From Pseudomonadota bacterium (GTDB taxonomy: Bacteria > Pseudomonadota > Alphaproteobacteria > Sphingomonadales > Sphingomonadaceae), in the NCBI GenBank assembly GCA_016781555.1, contig JADDQD010000166.1:1-46515 (forward strand): a stretch of 46,515 nucleotides of DNA, given 5' to 3'. A program made the translations under genes and the position numbers. Shown here piece after piece: positions 1-9,534 of this stretch (positions are counted from its first letter, which is position 1; each line of letters opens with the position of its first letter). Below the pieces are notes generated by a model that saw nothing but the letters and a program-made list of their open reading frames with translations, did no database searches and was not told the origin of the DNA.

Positions 1-746
1 AGGGGCCTTTTCGCGCAGTTCCGCTCTTTGAAGGTGAGCAAAGCGAGGCCGCATTGCGGCTCGCGCGCCTGGCGGGGCTCCTTCCAGCGTTGTTCATGGG
101 GGGGAATGCACCCGAGGCGATCAAGGTTTCTGTCGGCGAGATCATGGCCGCCGCGCAATCGGCGCATCTTCGGGTCGCTTCGCGCGCGAAGCTACCGACG
201 CGCTTCGCTGAAAAAGGGGAGATCGTGGCCTTCCGATCCGAAGGAGACGCTGCGGAACATGTCGCGCTGCTGATCGGGAGTCCAAATGGCGAGCTGCCCT
301 TGGTGCGCCTCCACAGCGAGTGTTTGACCGGCGATGTGCTCAGTTCTTTGAAGTGCGACTGCGGCCCTCAGCTGGACGACGCACTCGCAGCGATCGCCAG
401 CTCCGGCTGGGGCATATTGCTGTACCTGAGGCAGGAAGGCCGCGGGATCGGCCTTGTCAACAAATTGCGCGCTTACTCGCTGCAGGATGAAGGATTCGAC
501 ACGGTCGATGCGAACGCACGGCTTGGATTCGGCGATGATGAACGCGATTTCAGCGTCGCGGCACGCATGCTGCAGCTCCTGTCGCAAACACGCGTGCGGC
601 TCCTCACCAACAACCCTCGCAAGGTTGCCGGCCTGGAGGCGGAAGGCATCGAAGTGCACCAGCGCATGCCGCTGCAGTCGCGCCTCAACCCTCACAACGA
701 AGGCTATCTCGATACCAAGCGGCGCCGAAGCGGCCATCAGCTTTAG
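1..746 (+). CDS. ribA: GTP cyclohydrolase II (RibA), 5'-truncated by window edge
   Basis: LHSECLTGDVLSSLKCDCGPQL...LRQEGRGIGLVNKLRAY...LTNNPRKVAGLEAEGI are RibA motifs; reading frame stays open upstream of the ORF-track start to the window edge. Confidence 0.93.
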   Translation, partial: GPFRAVPLFEGEQSEAALRLARLAGLLPALFMGGNAPEAIKVSVGEIMAAAQSAHLRVASRAKLPTRFAEKGEIVAFRSEGDAAEHVALLIGSPNGELPLVRLHSECLTGDVLSSLKCDCGPQLDDALAAIASSGWGILLYLRQEGRGIGLVNKLRAYSLQDEGFDTVDANARLGFGDDERDFSVAARMLQLLSQTRVRLLTNNPRKVAGLEAEGIEVHQRMPLQSRLNPHNEGYLDTKRRRSGHQL

Positions 747-756
747 AGTGCTTTCC

Positions 757-882
757 AGGGCCTGATCGGCTGAGTGGAAACGCGAAGCGCTTCCGCCGAA
801 GGCGTGAATCAGGCCCTTTTCCTATGGTGAAGGTGGAATCACCTGGCGGCTCCGAGAGCACGACGATCAAAGGTAAAGTAGA
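757..882. repeat. Diverged copy (A) of a ~124-bp two-hairpin intergenic repeat
   Basis: GGGCCTGAT (758-766) pairs with ATCAGGCCC (808-816); inner GGAAaCGC/GCGCTTCC; followed by CCCTTTTCCTATGGTGA and a degenerate right half. Same layout as 8382-8630 and 29461-29584. Confidence 0.75.
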
Positions 883-883
883 C

Positions 884-913
884 TTGCTGCCGGTTCAGCA
901 TGAACGGCAACAA
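884..913 (-). terminator. Hairpin downstream of the HAD hydrolase gene
   Basis: TTG-c-TGCCG-g-TTCA gca TGAA-CGGCA-a-CAA; minus-strand downstream sequence is T-rich (ctactttacctttg). Confidence 0.5.
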
Positions 914-915
914 GC

Positions 916-1578
916 CTAGCCAAGTAGGGCTGCAACCTCGTCGAAGCTGCGGGCGATGTGGTGCGCGCCGAGCGCTCTCAGCCGGTCGTCATGGCCGATG
1001 CCGCAATGGCTGCCCGCACACAGCCCGACAACTTCGGCACCCGATGCCACCGCAGCGGCGACGCCGACTGGCGAGTCTTCGATGATCACGGTGCGGAGAA
1101 TGTCGACGCCGAGCACCCCGGCGGCATGAAGATAGATGTCGGGCGCCGGCTTGCCGCGTGCGACATGCTCCCGGCCACTGAAGATGTTCGGCTCGAACTG
1201 GCTCCGAAGACCAAGATGGTCGAGGTGTCTCCTGATCCAGTCTGTTGAACTGGAAGACGCGATTGCACGCGGCAGACCGCTCGGAAGGCCGCGGATGAAT
1301 GCAACCGCGCCGACCACCGCCTCCAGCCCTTGCGCGAGCACGCGCGCATCCTCCTCAGCACGCGCGGCGTGGAAGTCCTCGGGCAGTGGCCGGCCGATCC
1401 AAGCCTCGATCGCGGCGATAAAGGCGCCGCTACTCAGCCCCATGAAGAGCTCCATCGACTGCTCGGGAGTGGTCGGGTGACCAATGCCGGTGAGATACTC
1501 GGCAATCTGCTTGTTCCCGGCATATTCGCTTTCCAGCAACACGCCGTCAAAGTCGAAGATGATCGCGTCGTACTTCAC
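916..1578 (-). CDS. HAD-family hydrolase / phosphatase
   Basis: N-terminal DFDGVLLES (HAD motif I), IASSSSTDWIRRHLDHLGL, KPAPDIYLHAAG, VIIEDSPVGVAAA. Confidence 0.9.
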   Translation of the reverse strand: MKYDAIIFDFDGVLLESEYAGNKQIAEYLTGIGHPTTPEQSMELFMGLSSGAFIAAIEAWIGRPLPEDFHAARAEEDARVLAQGLEAVVGAVAFIRGLPSGLPRAIASSSSTDWIRRHLDHLGLRSQFEPNIFSGREHVARGKPAPDIYLHAAGVLGVDILRTVIIEDSPVGVAAAVASGAEVVGLCAGSHCGIGHDDRLRALGAHHIARSFDEVAALLG

Positions 1579-1626
1579 TGGGCCTCCGAGGCGGCACCGC
1601 GGGAGGCGACCTCGCTCTCCATGCGA

Positions 1627-2295
1627 TCAGCTCCGCTGACCGAACAAAGCGCTTCCCACGCGAACATGCGTGGCGCCGATCATCACTGCAGTTTCAAAAT
1701 CGGCCGACATTCCCATGCTCAGTTCACCAAGCCCGTGTCGGCGCACGAGCTTCGCCAGCAGGGAAAAGTAAGGCGCGGGCTCCCGCTCCGCCGGCGGGAT
1801 GCACATAAGGCCTGTGACGGGAAGGCCACCCGCGCGTGCAGTCTCTAGAAGTTGGGGAAGATCCGCCGTTGCGCACCCTCCTTTTTGCGGCTCGTCACCG
1901 ATGTTGACCTGCACCAAGCAGCGCGGTCGGCGGTCGGTTTTCACCAAGGCCTTGGACAGAGCCGAAACGAGCGAGGGTCGGTCAACGGAGTGGATGCAAT
2001 CGAACAAAGCCACTGCTTCCTCGGCTTTGTTGGATTGCAGCTGCCCGATCAGGTGGAGCTCAACACCTTCATGGCTCGCACGAAGCTCGGGCCATTTCGC
2101 CTCCGCCTCCTGGACTCGGTTCTCGCCGAAGACGCGGTGCCCGGCTTCAAGAAGGGGACGAATTGCATCGGATCCGTGCGTCTTGGAGACAGCGATCAGC
2201 GTCACCTCCGCCGCCGAGCGCCTGGCAAGGGCCGCGGCTCGCGCGACCGCCGCTTTGACCGTCTCCAGCCGCTCCGCAGGGGATGATTGGCTCAT
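1627..2295 (-). CDS. YggS-family PLP homeostasis protein
   Basis: TLIAVSKTH, GENRVQEAEAKW, HLIGQLQSNKA, SMGMSADFETAVMIGATHVRVGSALFG; start set at internal Met (MSQSSPAERLE). Confidence 0.93.
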   Translation of the reverse strand: MSQSSPAERLETVKAAVARAAALARRSAAEVTLIAVSKTHGSDAIRPLLEAGHRVFGENRVQEAEAKWPELRASHEGVELHLIGQLQSNKAEEAVALFDCIHSVDRPSLVSALSKALVKTDRRPRCLVQVNIGDEPQKGGCATADLPQLLETARAGGLPVTGLMCIPPAEREPAPYFSLLAKLVRRHGLGELSMGMSADFETAVMIGATHVRVGSALFGQRS

Positions 2296-2317
2296 CGGGG
2301 CTGCTATAGGAACAGGA

Positions 2318-2851
2318 ATGGATCGCCGCCAGCCTCTGCCTCGCCTCTGGCTCATGACCGACGAGCGTCAGGGAGATGGCCTTTGGGAGTCGCTTGAACA
2401 GCTGCCCCGCGGGTCCGGGGTGGTCTTCCGCCACTATTCGCTGGCGCTGGAAGAGCGCCGCGCCTGGTTCGAAAAGGTCAGGGGTGTTGGACGGAGGCAC
2501 GGCTTGCTGGTCCTTCTCGCCGGTCCGCCAAGCCTGGCGCGCGCCTGGAAGGCTGCCGGGAGCCACGGCCGCTGCGTGCGGCGCTCACCCGCGCTGGTGT
2601 TAAGCGCGCCGGTTCATAGCCTTCGGGAGATTCGAACCGCCGAGCGCTCCCGCGCCGATCTCCTTTTCCTGTCGCCAGTTTTCCCGACGCGCTCACATCC
2701 GGGTGCGAGAAGCCTGGGCCGAGCACAGTTCACGCTGCTCGCGCGCCAGACACGGCTGCCGGTGATTGCTCTGGGCGGCGTCAACGCGGAGCGTGCGCGC
2801 ACGCTGAGGGGATCTTACGGCTGGGCTGCGATAGACGCACTGTCAGCCTAG
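2318..2851 (+). CDS. Thiamine phosphate synthase / TenI-like protein
   Basis: FLSPVFPTRSHPGARSLG and LPVIALGGVNAE resemble ThiE/TenI; ORF-track start at 1799 is an upstream extension antisense to yggS. Confidence 0.75.
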   Translation: MDRRQPLPRLWLMTDERQGDGLWESLEQLPRGSGVVFRHYSLALEERRAWFEKVRGVGRRHGLLVLLAGPPSLARAWKAAGSHGRCVRRSPALVLSAPVHSLREIRTAERSRADLLFLSPVFPTRSHPGARSLGRAQFTLLARQTRLPVIALGGVNAERARTLRGSYGWAAIDALSA

Positions 2852-2876
2852 CCGCGTGGCTGCGGCATTTGATCAT

Positions 2877-2893
2877 CCGGAATTCCATTCCGG
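2877..2893. terminator. Short hairpin between convergent genes
   Basis: CCGGAAT tcc ATTCCGG, 7-bp perfect stem. Confidence 0.4.
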
Positions 2894-2909
2894 TCTGTTC
2901 GGGAAGTGC

Positions 2910-3626
2910 TTAGAAGCGGAAAGCGGTGCCGACGAAAACGGCCTGGCTGTCGCGGCGCTCGTCGGCAAGCTGCTCGAGCCGGTCGCGCTGGATCTTGTAC
3001 TTGACGCCCCCGGTGACATCGAGATTGCGGGCGATCCGGTAGGAGCCGCCGACGCCCAGCGAATAACTGTTTTCCTGTGGCACGATCCTGAGCTGGCTGA
3101 TCTCGCTCCGCTCCGCCTCGACCTGAAGACGGCCAGTGAACTTCTTGCCGGCATAACTGAGCCCAACTTCCGCCGCTTCGCGCCCGCCAGGGACGGGGCC
3201 GCCTTCAACCTTGGCCACATCCGCGGAAAGTGCAAAACGCTTCCAGCCGACGGCGGCCCCCAGGTTGTAGGCGGTGGGCGTGACGGCGGTAACCGGCGTG
3301 GCCGAAGTTTCGGCCAGAGCACGAACCGCTTGCGCCGGAGTTGCGGCACGGGCGCGAACCGCGACCTTCACAGCCTTGCTTTTGTCCGGCGAGGCCGAAG
3401 ATGGAGTGAAGCGGAACGAGCCAAGCTGCAGCCCTCGCCGCGCAAACTCCGCGGCGAGCCGCGGATCAGCAACGGCAGGCGTCAGGCCAGCGGCTGTGAA
3501 CGAGGGCGCTGGTCGCCCCCGCTTCGCTTTCTGAGGCTGGCCCGAAGCAGCAAGCGCAGGAGTCAGGACGAGCGCAAGCCCGGCTAACGCCGCGCCCCCG
3601 ATCGCACTGATGCATAGCTGCTTCAT
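2910..3626 (-). CDS. Secreted outer-membrane beta-barrel-like protein of unknown function
   Basis: Signal peptide-like MKQLCISAIGGAALAGLALVLTPALAA; C-terminal alternating strands ending in aromatic F (VFVGTAFRF). Confidence 0.65.
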   Translation of the reverse strand: MKQLCISAIGGAALAGLALVLTPALAASGQPQKAKRGRPAPSFTAAGLTPAVADPRLAAEFARRGLQLGSFRFTPSSASPDKSKAVKVAVRARAATPAQAVRALAETSATPVTAVTPTAYNLGAAVGWKRFALSADVAKVEGGPVPGGREAAEVGLSYAGKKFTGRLQVEAERSEISQLRIVPQENSYSLGVGGSYRIARNLDVTGGVKYKIQRDRLEQLADERRDSQAVFVGTAFRF

Positions 3627-3864
3627 AGCGTCCCTCGACTCCTCTTAAGTCCCGCATGTAATATGAGTTCCGCCGCTAGACCAGTAAACTGCTCCGGGCT
3701 GTGGCGAATCGGACCGCATTGTTGCATCTTTTCCACAGCACCCCGTCGCTGGCGCCGTTCGGATGGGATCGAAGAGGGTGAAGGCAGCCCAGAGACAGCT
3801 TGCCGCATGCGCCCCGATATCTATAACGACAGCCAATCTGTTTTCATTTTTCCAAGGATTTCCC

Positions 3865-4338
3865 ATGGGCCGCGCTGTTTCCTCTGTCTTGGCCTTAGCC
3901 TGCGCCGTTGCACTGTCCGGCTGCGAATTCGTTCGGAACGACATCAACAGGACGCTCGGCCGCGCACCCGCAACTGACGCCAGATCCGCCGATCTGGCCG
4001 CAGCCCAAGTGACCACGATCGGCGTCAACAGCTACTTGTGGCGGGCGGCACTCGATACACTTTCGTTCGCCCCCCTTGCGCAGACTGATTCCGCCGGCGG
4101 CGTCATTGTCACCGACTGGTACGTCAACCCGAACTCGCCCGGTGAGCGCGTGAAAGTGACTGCCACCATCCTGGATGCCAACCTCAGGGCCGATGCGTTG
4201 CGCGTTGCGGCCTCGCGGCAAGTGCTTACGGGCGGGCAGTGGATCGAAGCACCGGTCGCCGCCGCGACCGTGCAGCGGCTCGAGGAGATCATCCTCACCC
4301 GCGCGCGCGATCTTCGCCGAAACGCGATCGCCGGCTAA
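3865..4338 (+). CDS. DUF3576-like lipoprotein
   Basis: Lipobox-like MGRAVSSVLALACAVALSGC; APATDARSADLAAAQVTTIGVNSYLWRAALDTLSFAPLAQTDSAGGVIVTDWY resembles DUF3576. Confidence 0.8.
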   Translation: MGRAVSSVLALACAVALSGCEFVRNDINRTLGRAPATDARSADLAAAQVTTIGVNSYLWRAALDTLSFAPLAQTDSAGGVIVTDWYVNPNSPGERVKVTATILDANLRADALRVAASRQVLTGGQWIEAPVAAATVQRLEEIILTRARDLRRNAIAG

Positions 4339-4353
4339 GCGAGCGTCATCCAC

Positions 4354-6873
4354 ATGGCTGCGCGCTTCAATCCTCTGACAGCCGACGCGCACTGGCAGAA
4401 AGTCTGGGAGGAGCGGGGCTCCTTCCACGCTTCCACTGCGTCTTCAAAGCCCAAGAGCTACGTGCTGGAGATGTTCCCCTACCCATCGGGGCGCATCCAC
4501 ATGGGACATGTTCGCAATTACACCATGGGTGACGTTCTCGCCCGCTATCGCCGGATGAAGGGCTTCGAGGTGCTTCACCCGATGGGGTGGGACGCCTTCG
4601 GGATGCCGGCCGAAAATGCAGCGATGGAAAAGAAGGTCCACCCCGGCGCGTGGACTTGGGCTAATATCGCCACAATGCGCGCACAATTGAAGCGGCTTGG
4701 CTTTGCCTTGGACTGGAGCCGGGAGTTCGCCACTTGCGATCCTTCTTATTATGGCCACGAGCAGGCGCTGTTCCTTGACCTTTGGGAAGCGGGGCTCGTC
4801 TATCGCAAGCAGAGCGAGGTCAACTGGGACCCCGTCGACATGACCGTGCTCGCCAACGAGCAGGTGATCGATGGCCGCGGGTGGCGCTCGGGCGCGCTTG
4901 TTGAACGCCGCAAGCTCAATCAGTGGTTCTTGAAAATCACCCAATTCGGCGAGGAACTGCTGGACGGTCTCGCCACGCTCGACCAGTGGCCCGACAAAGT
5001 TCGGCTGATGCAGGAAAACTGGATCGGGAAGAGCCAAGGCCTGCGCTTCCGCTTCAAGCTTGAGCGACCTGCGGCCGGGATGACGGAGCTCGACGTGTTC
5101 ACGACGCGTCCCGACACGATTTTCGGCACCAGCTTTGCTGCGTTATCGCCCGATCACCCGATTGCGTTGGAGCTCGCCGAGCAGAACGAGGCCGCTGCCG
5201 CGTTCATCGCAGAGTGCAAGGCCGGCGGAACCAGCGCAGCCCAGGTGGAGACGGCGGAGAAAAAGGGCTTCGACACCGGCCTCAAGGTCATCCATCCGCT
5301 CGATCCGGAGTGGAAGCTTCCCGTGTTCATCGCGAACTTCGTGCTGATCGAATATGGGACCGGCGCAATCTTCGGCGTTCCCGGGCACGATCAGCGAGAT
5401 TTCGAATTTGCGCGCAAATACGACCTTCCGATCAAGCGCGTGGTAGCCGGTTCAATCTCGGATGCTGACGCGCCGATCGGAGACGAGGCCGAAAGCGGCG
5501 GCGGTGTGATTGTGAATTCCCGCTTCCTCGATGGACTTGATGTCGAAGCGGCCAAGAAGTTGGTCATTGGCCGCGCCGAAGCAGAAGGTTGGGGCGAGGG
5601 CACCACCGTTTGGCGTCTGCGCGACTGGGGAGTCTCGCGCCAGCGTTACTGGGGAACGCCCATCCCGATCGTCCACTGCCAAGCCTGTGGCCCTGTTGGT
5701 GTGCCAAAAGACCAGTTGCCGGTCCGGCTGCCGGAGGACGTCAGTTTCGAGATCCCGGGTAACCCGCTCGAGCGCCACCCAATATGGAGCAGGGCGGATT
5801 GCCCACGCTGCGGGGCCGCGGCAAGACGCGAGACGGACACCCTGGACACTTTCGTCGATTCGAGCTGGTATTTCATCAGGTTCGCGAGCCAGCCGGTCGA
5901 TGCACCGTTCGACAGGGCCGAAGCGGAAAGCTGGCTGCCGGTTGACCAATATATCGGCGGGGTGGAGCACGCGATCCTCCACCTCCTTTATGCACGCTTC
6001 TGGACACGCGCGCTAAGGGAGATCGGGCGGCTCGACGTTGAGGAGCCGTTCAAAGGCCTCTTCACGCAAGGAATGGTCACGCACGAGACCTACCGGACGC
6101 TGGACGGACGCTGGCTCTCCCCCGATGAAGTGGAGCGCCGCGATGGCGGGATTGTGGTATTGGCCGACGGTGGCCCTGCTGAAGCCGGCCGCGTCGAGAA
6201 AATGTCCAAGTCGAAGAAGAACACGGTCGATCCGGAGCCGATCGTCGACCAATATGGCGCCGACGCCGTCCGCTGGTTCATGCTTTCGGACAGCCCACCA
6301 GAACGGGACCTCCCCTGGAGCCAAGCAGGCATCGAAGGCGCGTGGCGTTTCGTCCAGCGGCTGTGGCGCATGGTCGATGGGCGCGTCGAAGCTTCGGGTG
6401 ACGACAAAGCGCTCGATCGAAAGCTGCATCAAACCATCGCAAGCGTGGCTGCAAACATAGAGACGCTCTCGTTCAATAAAGCCGTGGCCAATGTCTACGA
6501 GCTCGCGAACGCGATTGAAAAGGCGCCATCCTCGCGATCAAAGGGGGAGGCGGTGGAAACGCTCCTGCTCCTCGTCGCCCCAATGGTGCCGCACCTTGCC
6601 GAAGAGGCTTGGGCTGCTCTGGGAAGGGAAGGCCTCATTGCCGACGCCGATTGGCCGAAAGTCGATCCGGCGCTGCTGGTGGAGGAACAGGTCACCATCG
6701 CCGTCCAAGTCAACGGCAAGCTGCGCGACACATTGACGGCACCGAAGGGCGCGCCCCGGGAAGCGCTGGAGGAGATGGCGCTCGCCTCCGACAAGATAGC
6801 TCGGATTCTCGAAGGGAAGGCGCCGCGGAAGGTCGTCGTGGTGCCGGACCGCCTGGTCAATCTCGTCGCATGA
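4354..6873 (+). CDS. leuS: Leucyl-tRNA synthetase
   Basis: [19 protein letters not shown] (HIGH-type), [41 protein letters not shown]. Confidence 0.98.
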   Translation: MAARFNPLTADAHWQKVWEERGSFHASTASSKPKSYVLEMFPYPSGRIHMGHVRNYTMGDVLARYRRMKGFEVLHPMGWDAFGMPAENAAMEKKVHPGAWTWANIATMRAQLKRLGFALDWSREFATCDPSYYGHEQALFLDLWEAGLVYRKQSEVNWDPVDMTVLANEQVIDGRGWRSGALVERRKLNQWFLKITQFGEELLDGLATLDQWPDKVRLMQENWIGKSQGLRFRFKLERPAAGMTELDVFTTRPDTIFGTSFAALSPDHPIALELAEQNEAAAAFIAECKAGGTSAAQVETAEKKGFDTGLKVIHPLDPEWKLPVFIANFVLIEYGTGAIFGVPGHDQRDFEFARKYDLPIKRVVAGSISDADAPIGDEAESGGGVIVNSRFLDGLDVEAAKKLVIGRAEAEGWGEGTTVWRLRDWGVSRQRYWGTPIPIVHCQACGPVGVPKDQLPVRLPEDVSFEIPGNPLERHPIWSRADCPRCGAAARRETDTLDTFVDSSWYFIRFASQPVDAPFDRAEAESWLPVDQYIGGVEHAILHLLYARFWTRALREIGRLDVEEPFKGLFTQGMVTHETYRTLDGRWLSPDEVERRDGGIVVLADGGPAEAGRVEKMSKSKKNTVDPEPIVDQYGADAVRWFMLSDSPPERDLPWSQAGIEGAWRFVQRLWRMVDGRVEASGDDKALDRKLHQTIASVAANIETLSFNKAVANVYELANAIEKAPSSRSKGEAVETLLLLVAPMVPHLAEEAWAALGREGLIADADWPKVDPALLVEEQVTIAVQVNGKLRDTLTAPKGAPREALEEMALASDKIARILEGKAPRKVVVVPDRLVNLVA

Positions 6874-7364
6874 TCCGCCTCGTGGTCATCGGGTGCGCGC
6901 TCCTGCTGGGCGGCTGCACGCTCAGGCCCCTCTACGCCGGGGGGTCCAACGGTGCTGTGGCACAAACGCTGCAGGGCGTTGCCGTGAGGCCGATCGACGG
7001 TCGTGCTGGATGGCTGGTCCGCACCGCTCTTGAGGATCGCCTCGGCAACCCGGCAAGCGACGCGCGCTACCGGCTGGAGGTCGAGCTGGACGACGCCATA
7101 GCGGGATTCGGTATCCGATCGGATGATGCTGTCACAAGGGAGCGCCGTACGCTCCGTGCGCGTTACCGGCTGGTCGATGCAGCGGCCGGCACGGTCGTCC
7201 TTGACGCGACCGCCGGCTCGGACGCGGGGATCGACGTGGTAAGCTCGGAATATGCCACCGTTGCGGCTGAGCAGACCGCACTGGAGCGGCTCGCACGGGA
7301 AGTCGCGGATCAAATTGTCACGCGGGTCGCGCTCTACGCTTCGCGCGGCGGCAAGCCGCAGTGA
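6870..7364 (+). CDS. lptE: LPS assembly lipoprotein LptE
   Basis: Lipoprotein signal [26 protein letters not shown] overlap with leuS; located leuS-lptE-holA. Confidence 0.85.
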   Translation: MIRLVVIGCALLLGGCTLRPLYAGGSNGAVAQTLQGVAVRPIDGRAGWLVRTALEDRLGNPASDARYRLEVELDDAIAGFGIRSDDAVTRERRTLRARYRLVDAAAGTVVLDATAGSDAGIDVVSSEYATVAAEQTALERLAREVADQIVTRVALYASRGGKPQ

Positions 7365-8389
7365 AGGCAAACAAGCCGCAGATCGAAAAGGCAATGCGCG
7401 CCCCGTCAGCGGAGACGCGCCTGTTCCTCCTCTTCGGACCTGACGAGGCCGGATCTCGCGCGTTGGGAAGGCTACTTGCCTCCGCGATGGGGCAGGGCGC
7501 GGAGCGGGTCGACCTTAGCGGGCCCGAACTCAAGTCGGATCCCGCGCGGCTTGCCGATGAAGCGGCTTCACTGTCGCTGTTCGGTGGCGCCCGATACATC
7601 TGGGTCGAACCGGCTGGCGATGAAGCTGCCGAGGCCGCCCAGGCACTTCTCGATGCGTCGACCGGCGGAAACCCAGTGATAATAGTGGCGGGCGCCTTGA
7701 AGGCGGGATCCCGGCTGCTGAAACTTGCCCTTGCAGCTCCCAATGCCATGGCTTTCGCCAGTTACGTTCCGGAAGGGCGAGATGCCGACAAGCTGGTGAT
7801 CGAGATGGCACGTGAGGAAGGGTTAGCAATGCGGCCCGACGTGGCGCGCAAAATTGCAGATGCGACTGCCGGGAATCGAGGCATCATTGCGCAGGAACTC
7901 GCGAAATTCGCGGCCTTCACCGACGCTGCCCCCGACCGGCCGAGGCAAATCGATCATGATGTTCTCGACGCGGTTGGCGCTCGAAGCGACGAAGGCGATC
8001 TGAGCCGGCTGGTGGACAGCGTCAGCAGCGGCGATCCTTCCGCGCTACAGGCGGAACTCGTCAGGCTCGGGAGTGAAGGCATCGAAGGGATCCCGCTGAT
8101 CCGCGCGGTGCTTCGCCGGCTGACATTGCTTTCCAAGCTGCGCGCCGAGGTCGAGCGTGGAAACAGCGTCGACACCGTCATGGCGTCACAAGGCAAGTCG
8201 TTGTTTTGGAAAGAGAAACCGGTCGTTTCGCAGCAATTATCGCGCTGGCGCTCGGATCTCCTCGGTAAAGCCGTCGCGCGCTTGCTCGAAGCAGAGCGGC
8301 AGGTGAAAGCTCCGGGAGGCCTGGGCGCTGCGGCGGTTGACGAAGAGCTGTTCGCTATCTGCCGACAGGCGGGGCGACTTAGGGCCTGA
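7361..8389 (+). CDS. holA: DNA polymerase III subunit delta
   Basis: RLFLLFGPDEAGSR..., LLDASTGGNPVIIVAGALKAGSRLLKL, GNRGIIAQELAKFAAF; GTG start; stop codon lies in the downstream repeat. Confidence 0.92.
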   Translation: MKANKPQIEKAMRAPSAETRLFLLFGPDEAGSRALGRLLASAMGQGAERVDLSGPELKSDPARLADEAASLSLFGGARYIWVEPAGDEAAEAAQALLDASTGGNPVIIVAGALKAGSRLLKLALAAPNAMAFASYVPEGRDADKLVIEMAREEGLAMRPDVARKIADATAGNRGIIAQELAKFAAFTDAAPDRPRQIDHDVLDAVGARSDEGDLSRLVDSVSSGDPSALQAELVRLGSEGIEGIPLIRAVLRRLTLLSKLRAEVERGNSVDTVMASQGKSLFWKEKPVVSQQLSRWRSDLLGKAVARLLEAERQVKAPGGLGAAAVDEELFAICRQAGRLRA

Positions 8390-8505
8390 TCGGCTGAGGT
8401 GGAAGCGCTATGCGCTTCTGCTGAAGGCGTGAATCAGGCCCCTTTTCTATGGTGAAGACCTTGATTCACGGATCGGCTGATTCAGTCCGACCCGATCAAG
8501 GTCTA
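8382..8505. repeat. Two-hairpin intergenic repeat, copy B (first of tandem pair)
   Basis: GGGCCTGAT(8382-8390)/ATCAGGCCC(8433-8441), inner GAAGCGC-tat-GCGCTTC; second hairpin AGACCTTGAT(8456-8465)/ATCAAGGTCT(8495-8504). Confidence 0.92.
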
Positions 8506-8630
8506 CGGCCTGATCGGCTGAGGTGGAAGCGCTATGCGCTTCCGCTGAAGGCGTGAATCAGGCCCTTTCCTATGATGGAGACCTTGTTTCACGGATCAGA
8601 CTAATTCACCCTGATCAGATCAGGGTCTAG
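8506..8630. repeat. Two-hairpin intergenic repeat, copy C (second of tandem pair)
   Basis: cGGCCTGATCGGCTGAGGTGGAAGCGCTATGCGCTTCC...GTGAATCAGGCCCTTTCCTAT near-identical to copy B; right half contains CCCTGATC-a-GATCAGGG (8609-8625). Confidence 0.92.
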
Positions 8631-8643
8631 TTAGCAATGATCC

Positions 8644-9534
8644 TTATATCCGCTCGCCGCTGAGCCGCTGGCAGATCATGTCAAGCTGGTCGAGCGAGGA
8701 ATAGCTGAGCGCAACGGTGCCGCCGTCGGACCGGTGCGCGATTTTTACCCGCAACCCGAGCATATCGCCAAGCTGGCGTTCGAGCGCTTCTATATCGGCG
8801 TTGACCGCAGCGAACGCCGGACGCGCTGACCCTCCCTGCCGCGGCTTGGCCGAACGGACGAGCTTCTCCGTGTCTCTTACCGAGAGCCCCCGCCTCAAAA
8901 CCTCGTCGGCGAGCGTCTCAGGATCCTCAGCGGAGATGAGCGCGCGAGCATGGCCCATGCTGAGGTCCCCCGCCGCGACCAACGTTCGGACACGCTCGGG
9001 CAGGTCGAGGAGCCGCAGGAGATTGGCAACATGACTACGGGACTTGTGGACCAGCTTTCCCAAGGCTTCCTGCGTATGGCCAAACTCATCCATCAGCCGC
9101 TTGTACGCATCAGCTTCTTCGATCGCGTTGAGATCCTGGCGCTGAATATTTTCGAGGATCGCGACCTCGAGCGTTTCAATTTCGTCGAAATCGCGGACGA
9201 TCACCGGGACCTCATGAAGCCGTGCCTTCTGGGCGGCCCGCCAGCGCCTCTCACCTGCGACGATCTGGTACCGGCTACCTTGCGGGCGCACCACGATCGG
9301 CTGGATCAGTCCGCGCGCGCTGATCGAGGCCGCCAGTTCGGCAAGTGCGTCTTCGTCAAAGTGCCGGCGCGGCTGTCGCGGATGAGGCTCGATGCTGCCG
9401 ACTGGAAGCATCTGAAGACCGCTGCGCGGGGCAGCAACATTGAACGGCTCTTCCTTCGCGACCTCCCCAAGAAGCGATGAAAGCCCACGGCCCAAGCCCG
9501 AAGGCCTCTTTCGAAGCGGCGTTTCGTCGCTCAT
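8644..9534 (-). CDS. parB: Chromosome partitioning protein ParB
   Basis: GLGRGLSSLLGE, IEPHPRQPRRHFDEDALAELAASISARGLIQPIVVRP, GERRWRAAQKA, NIQRQDLNAIEEA. Confidence 0.98.
   Translation of the reverse strand: MSDETPLRKRPSGLGRGLSSLLGEVAKEEPFNVAAPRSGLQMLPVGSIEPHPRQPRRHFDEDALAELAASISARGLIQPIVVRPQGSRYQIVAGERRWRAAQKARLHEVPVIVRDFDEIETLEVAILENIQRQDLNAIEEADAYKRLMDEFGHTQEALGKLVHKSRSHVANLLRLLDLPERVRTLVAAGDLSMGHARALISAEDPETLADEVLRRGLSVRDTEKLVRSAKPRQGGSARPAFAAVNADIEALERQLGDMLGLRVKIAHRSDGGTVALSYSSLDQLDMICQRLSGERI

Noticed and set aside
1799-2317. N-terminal extension of the ThiE-like ORF in the track
   Set aside because: Antisense to yggS and not ThiE-like; ATG at 2318 is the sensible start
6495-7394. 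299-aa minus-strand ORF
   Set aside because: Antisense to leuS/lptE, both well supported
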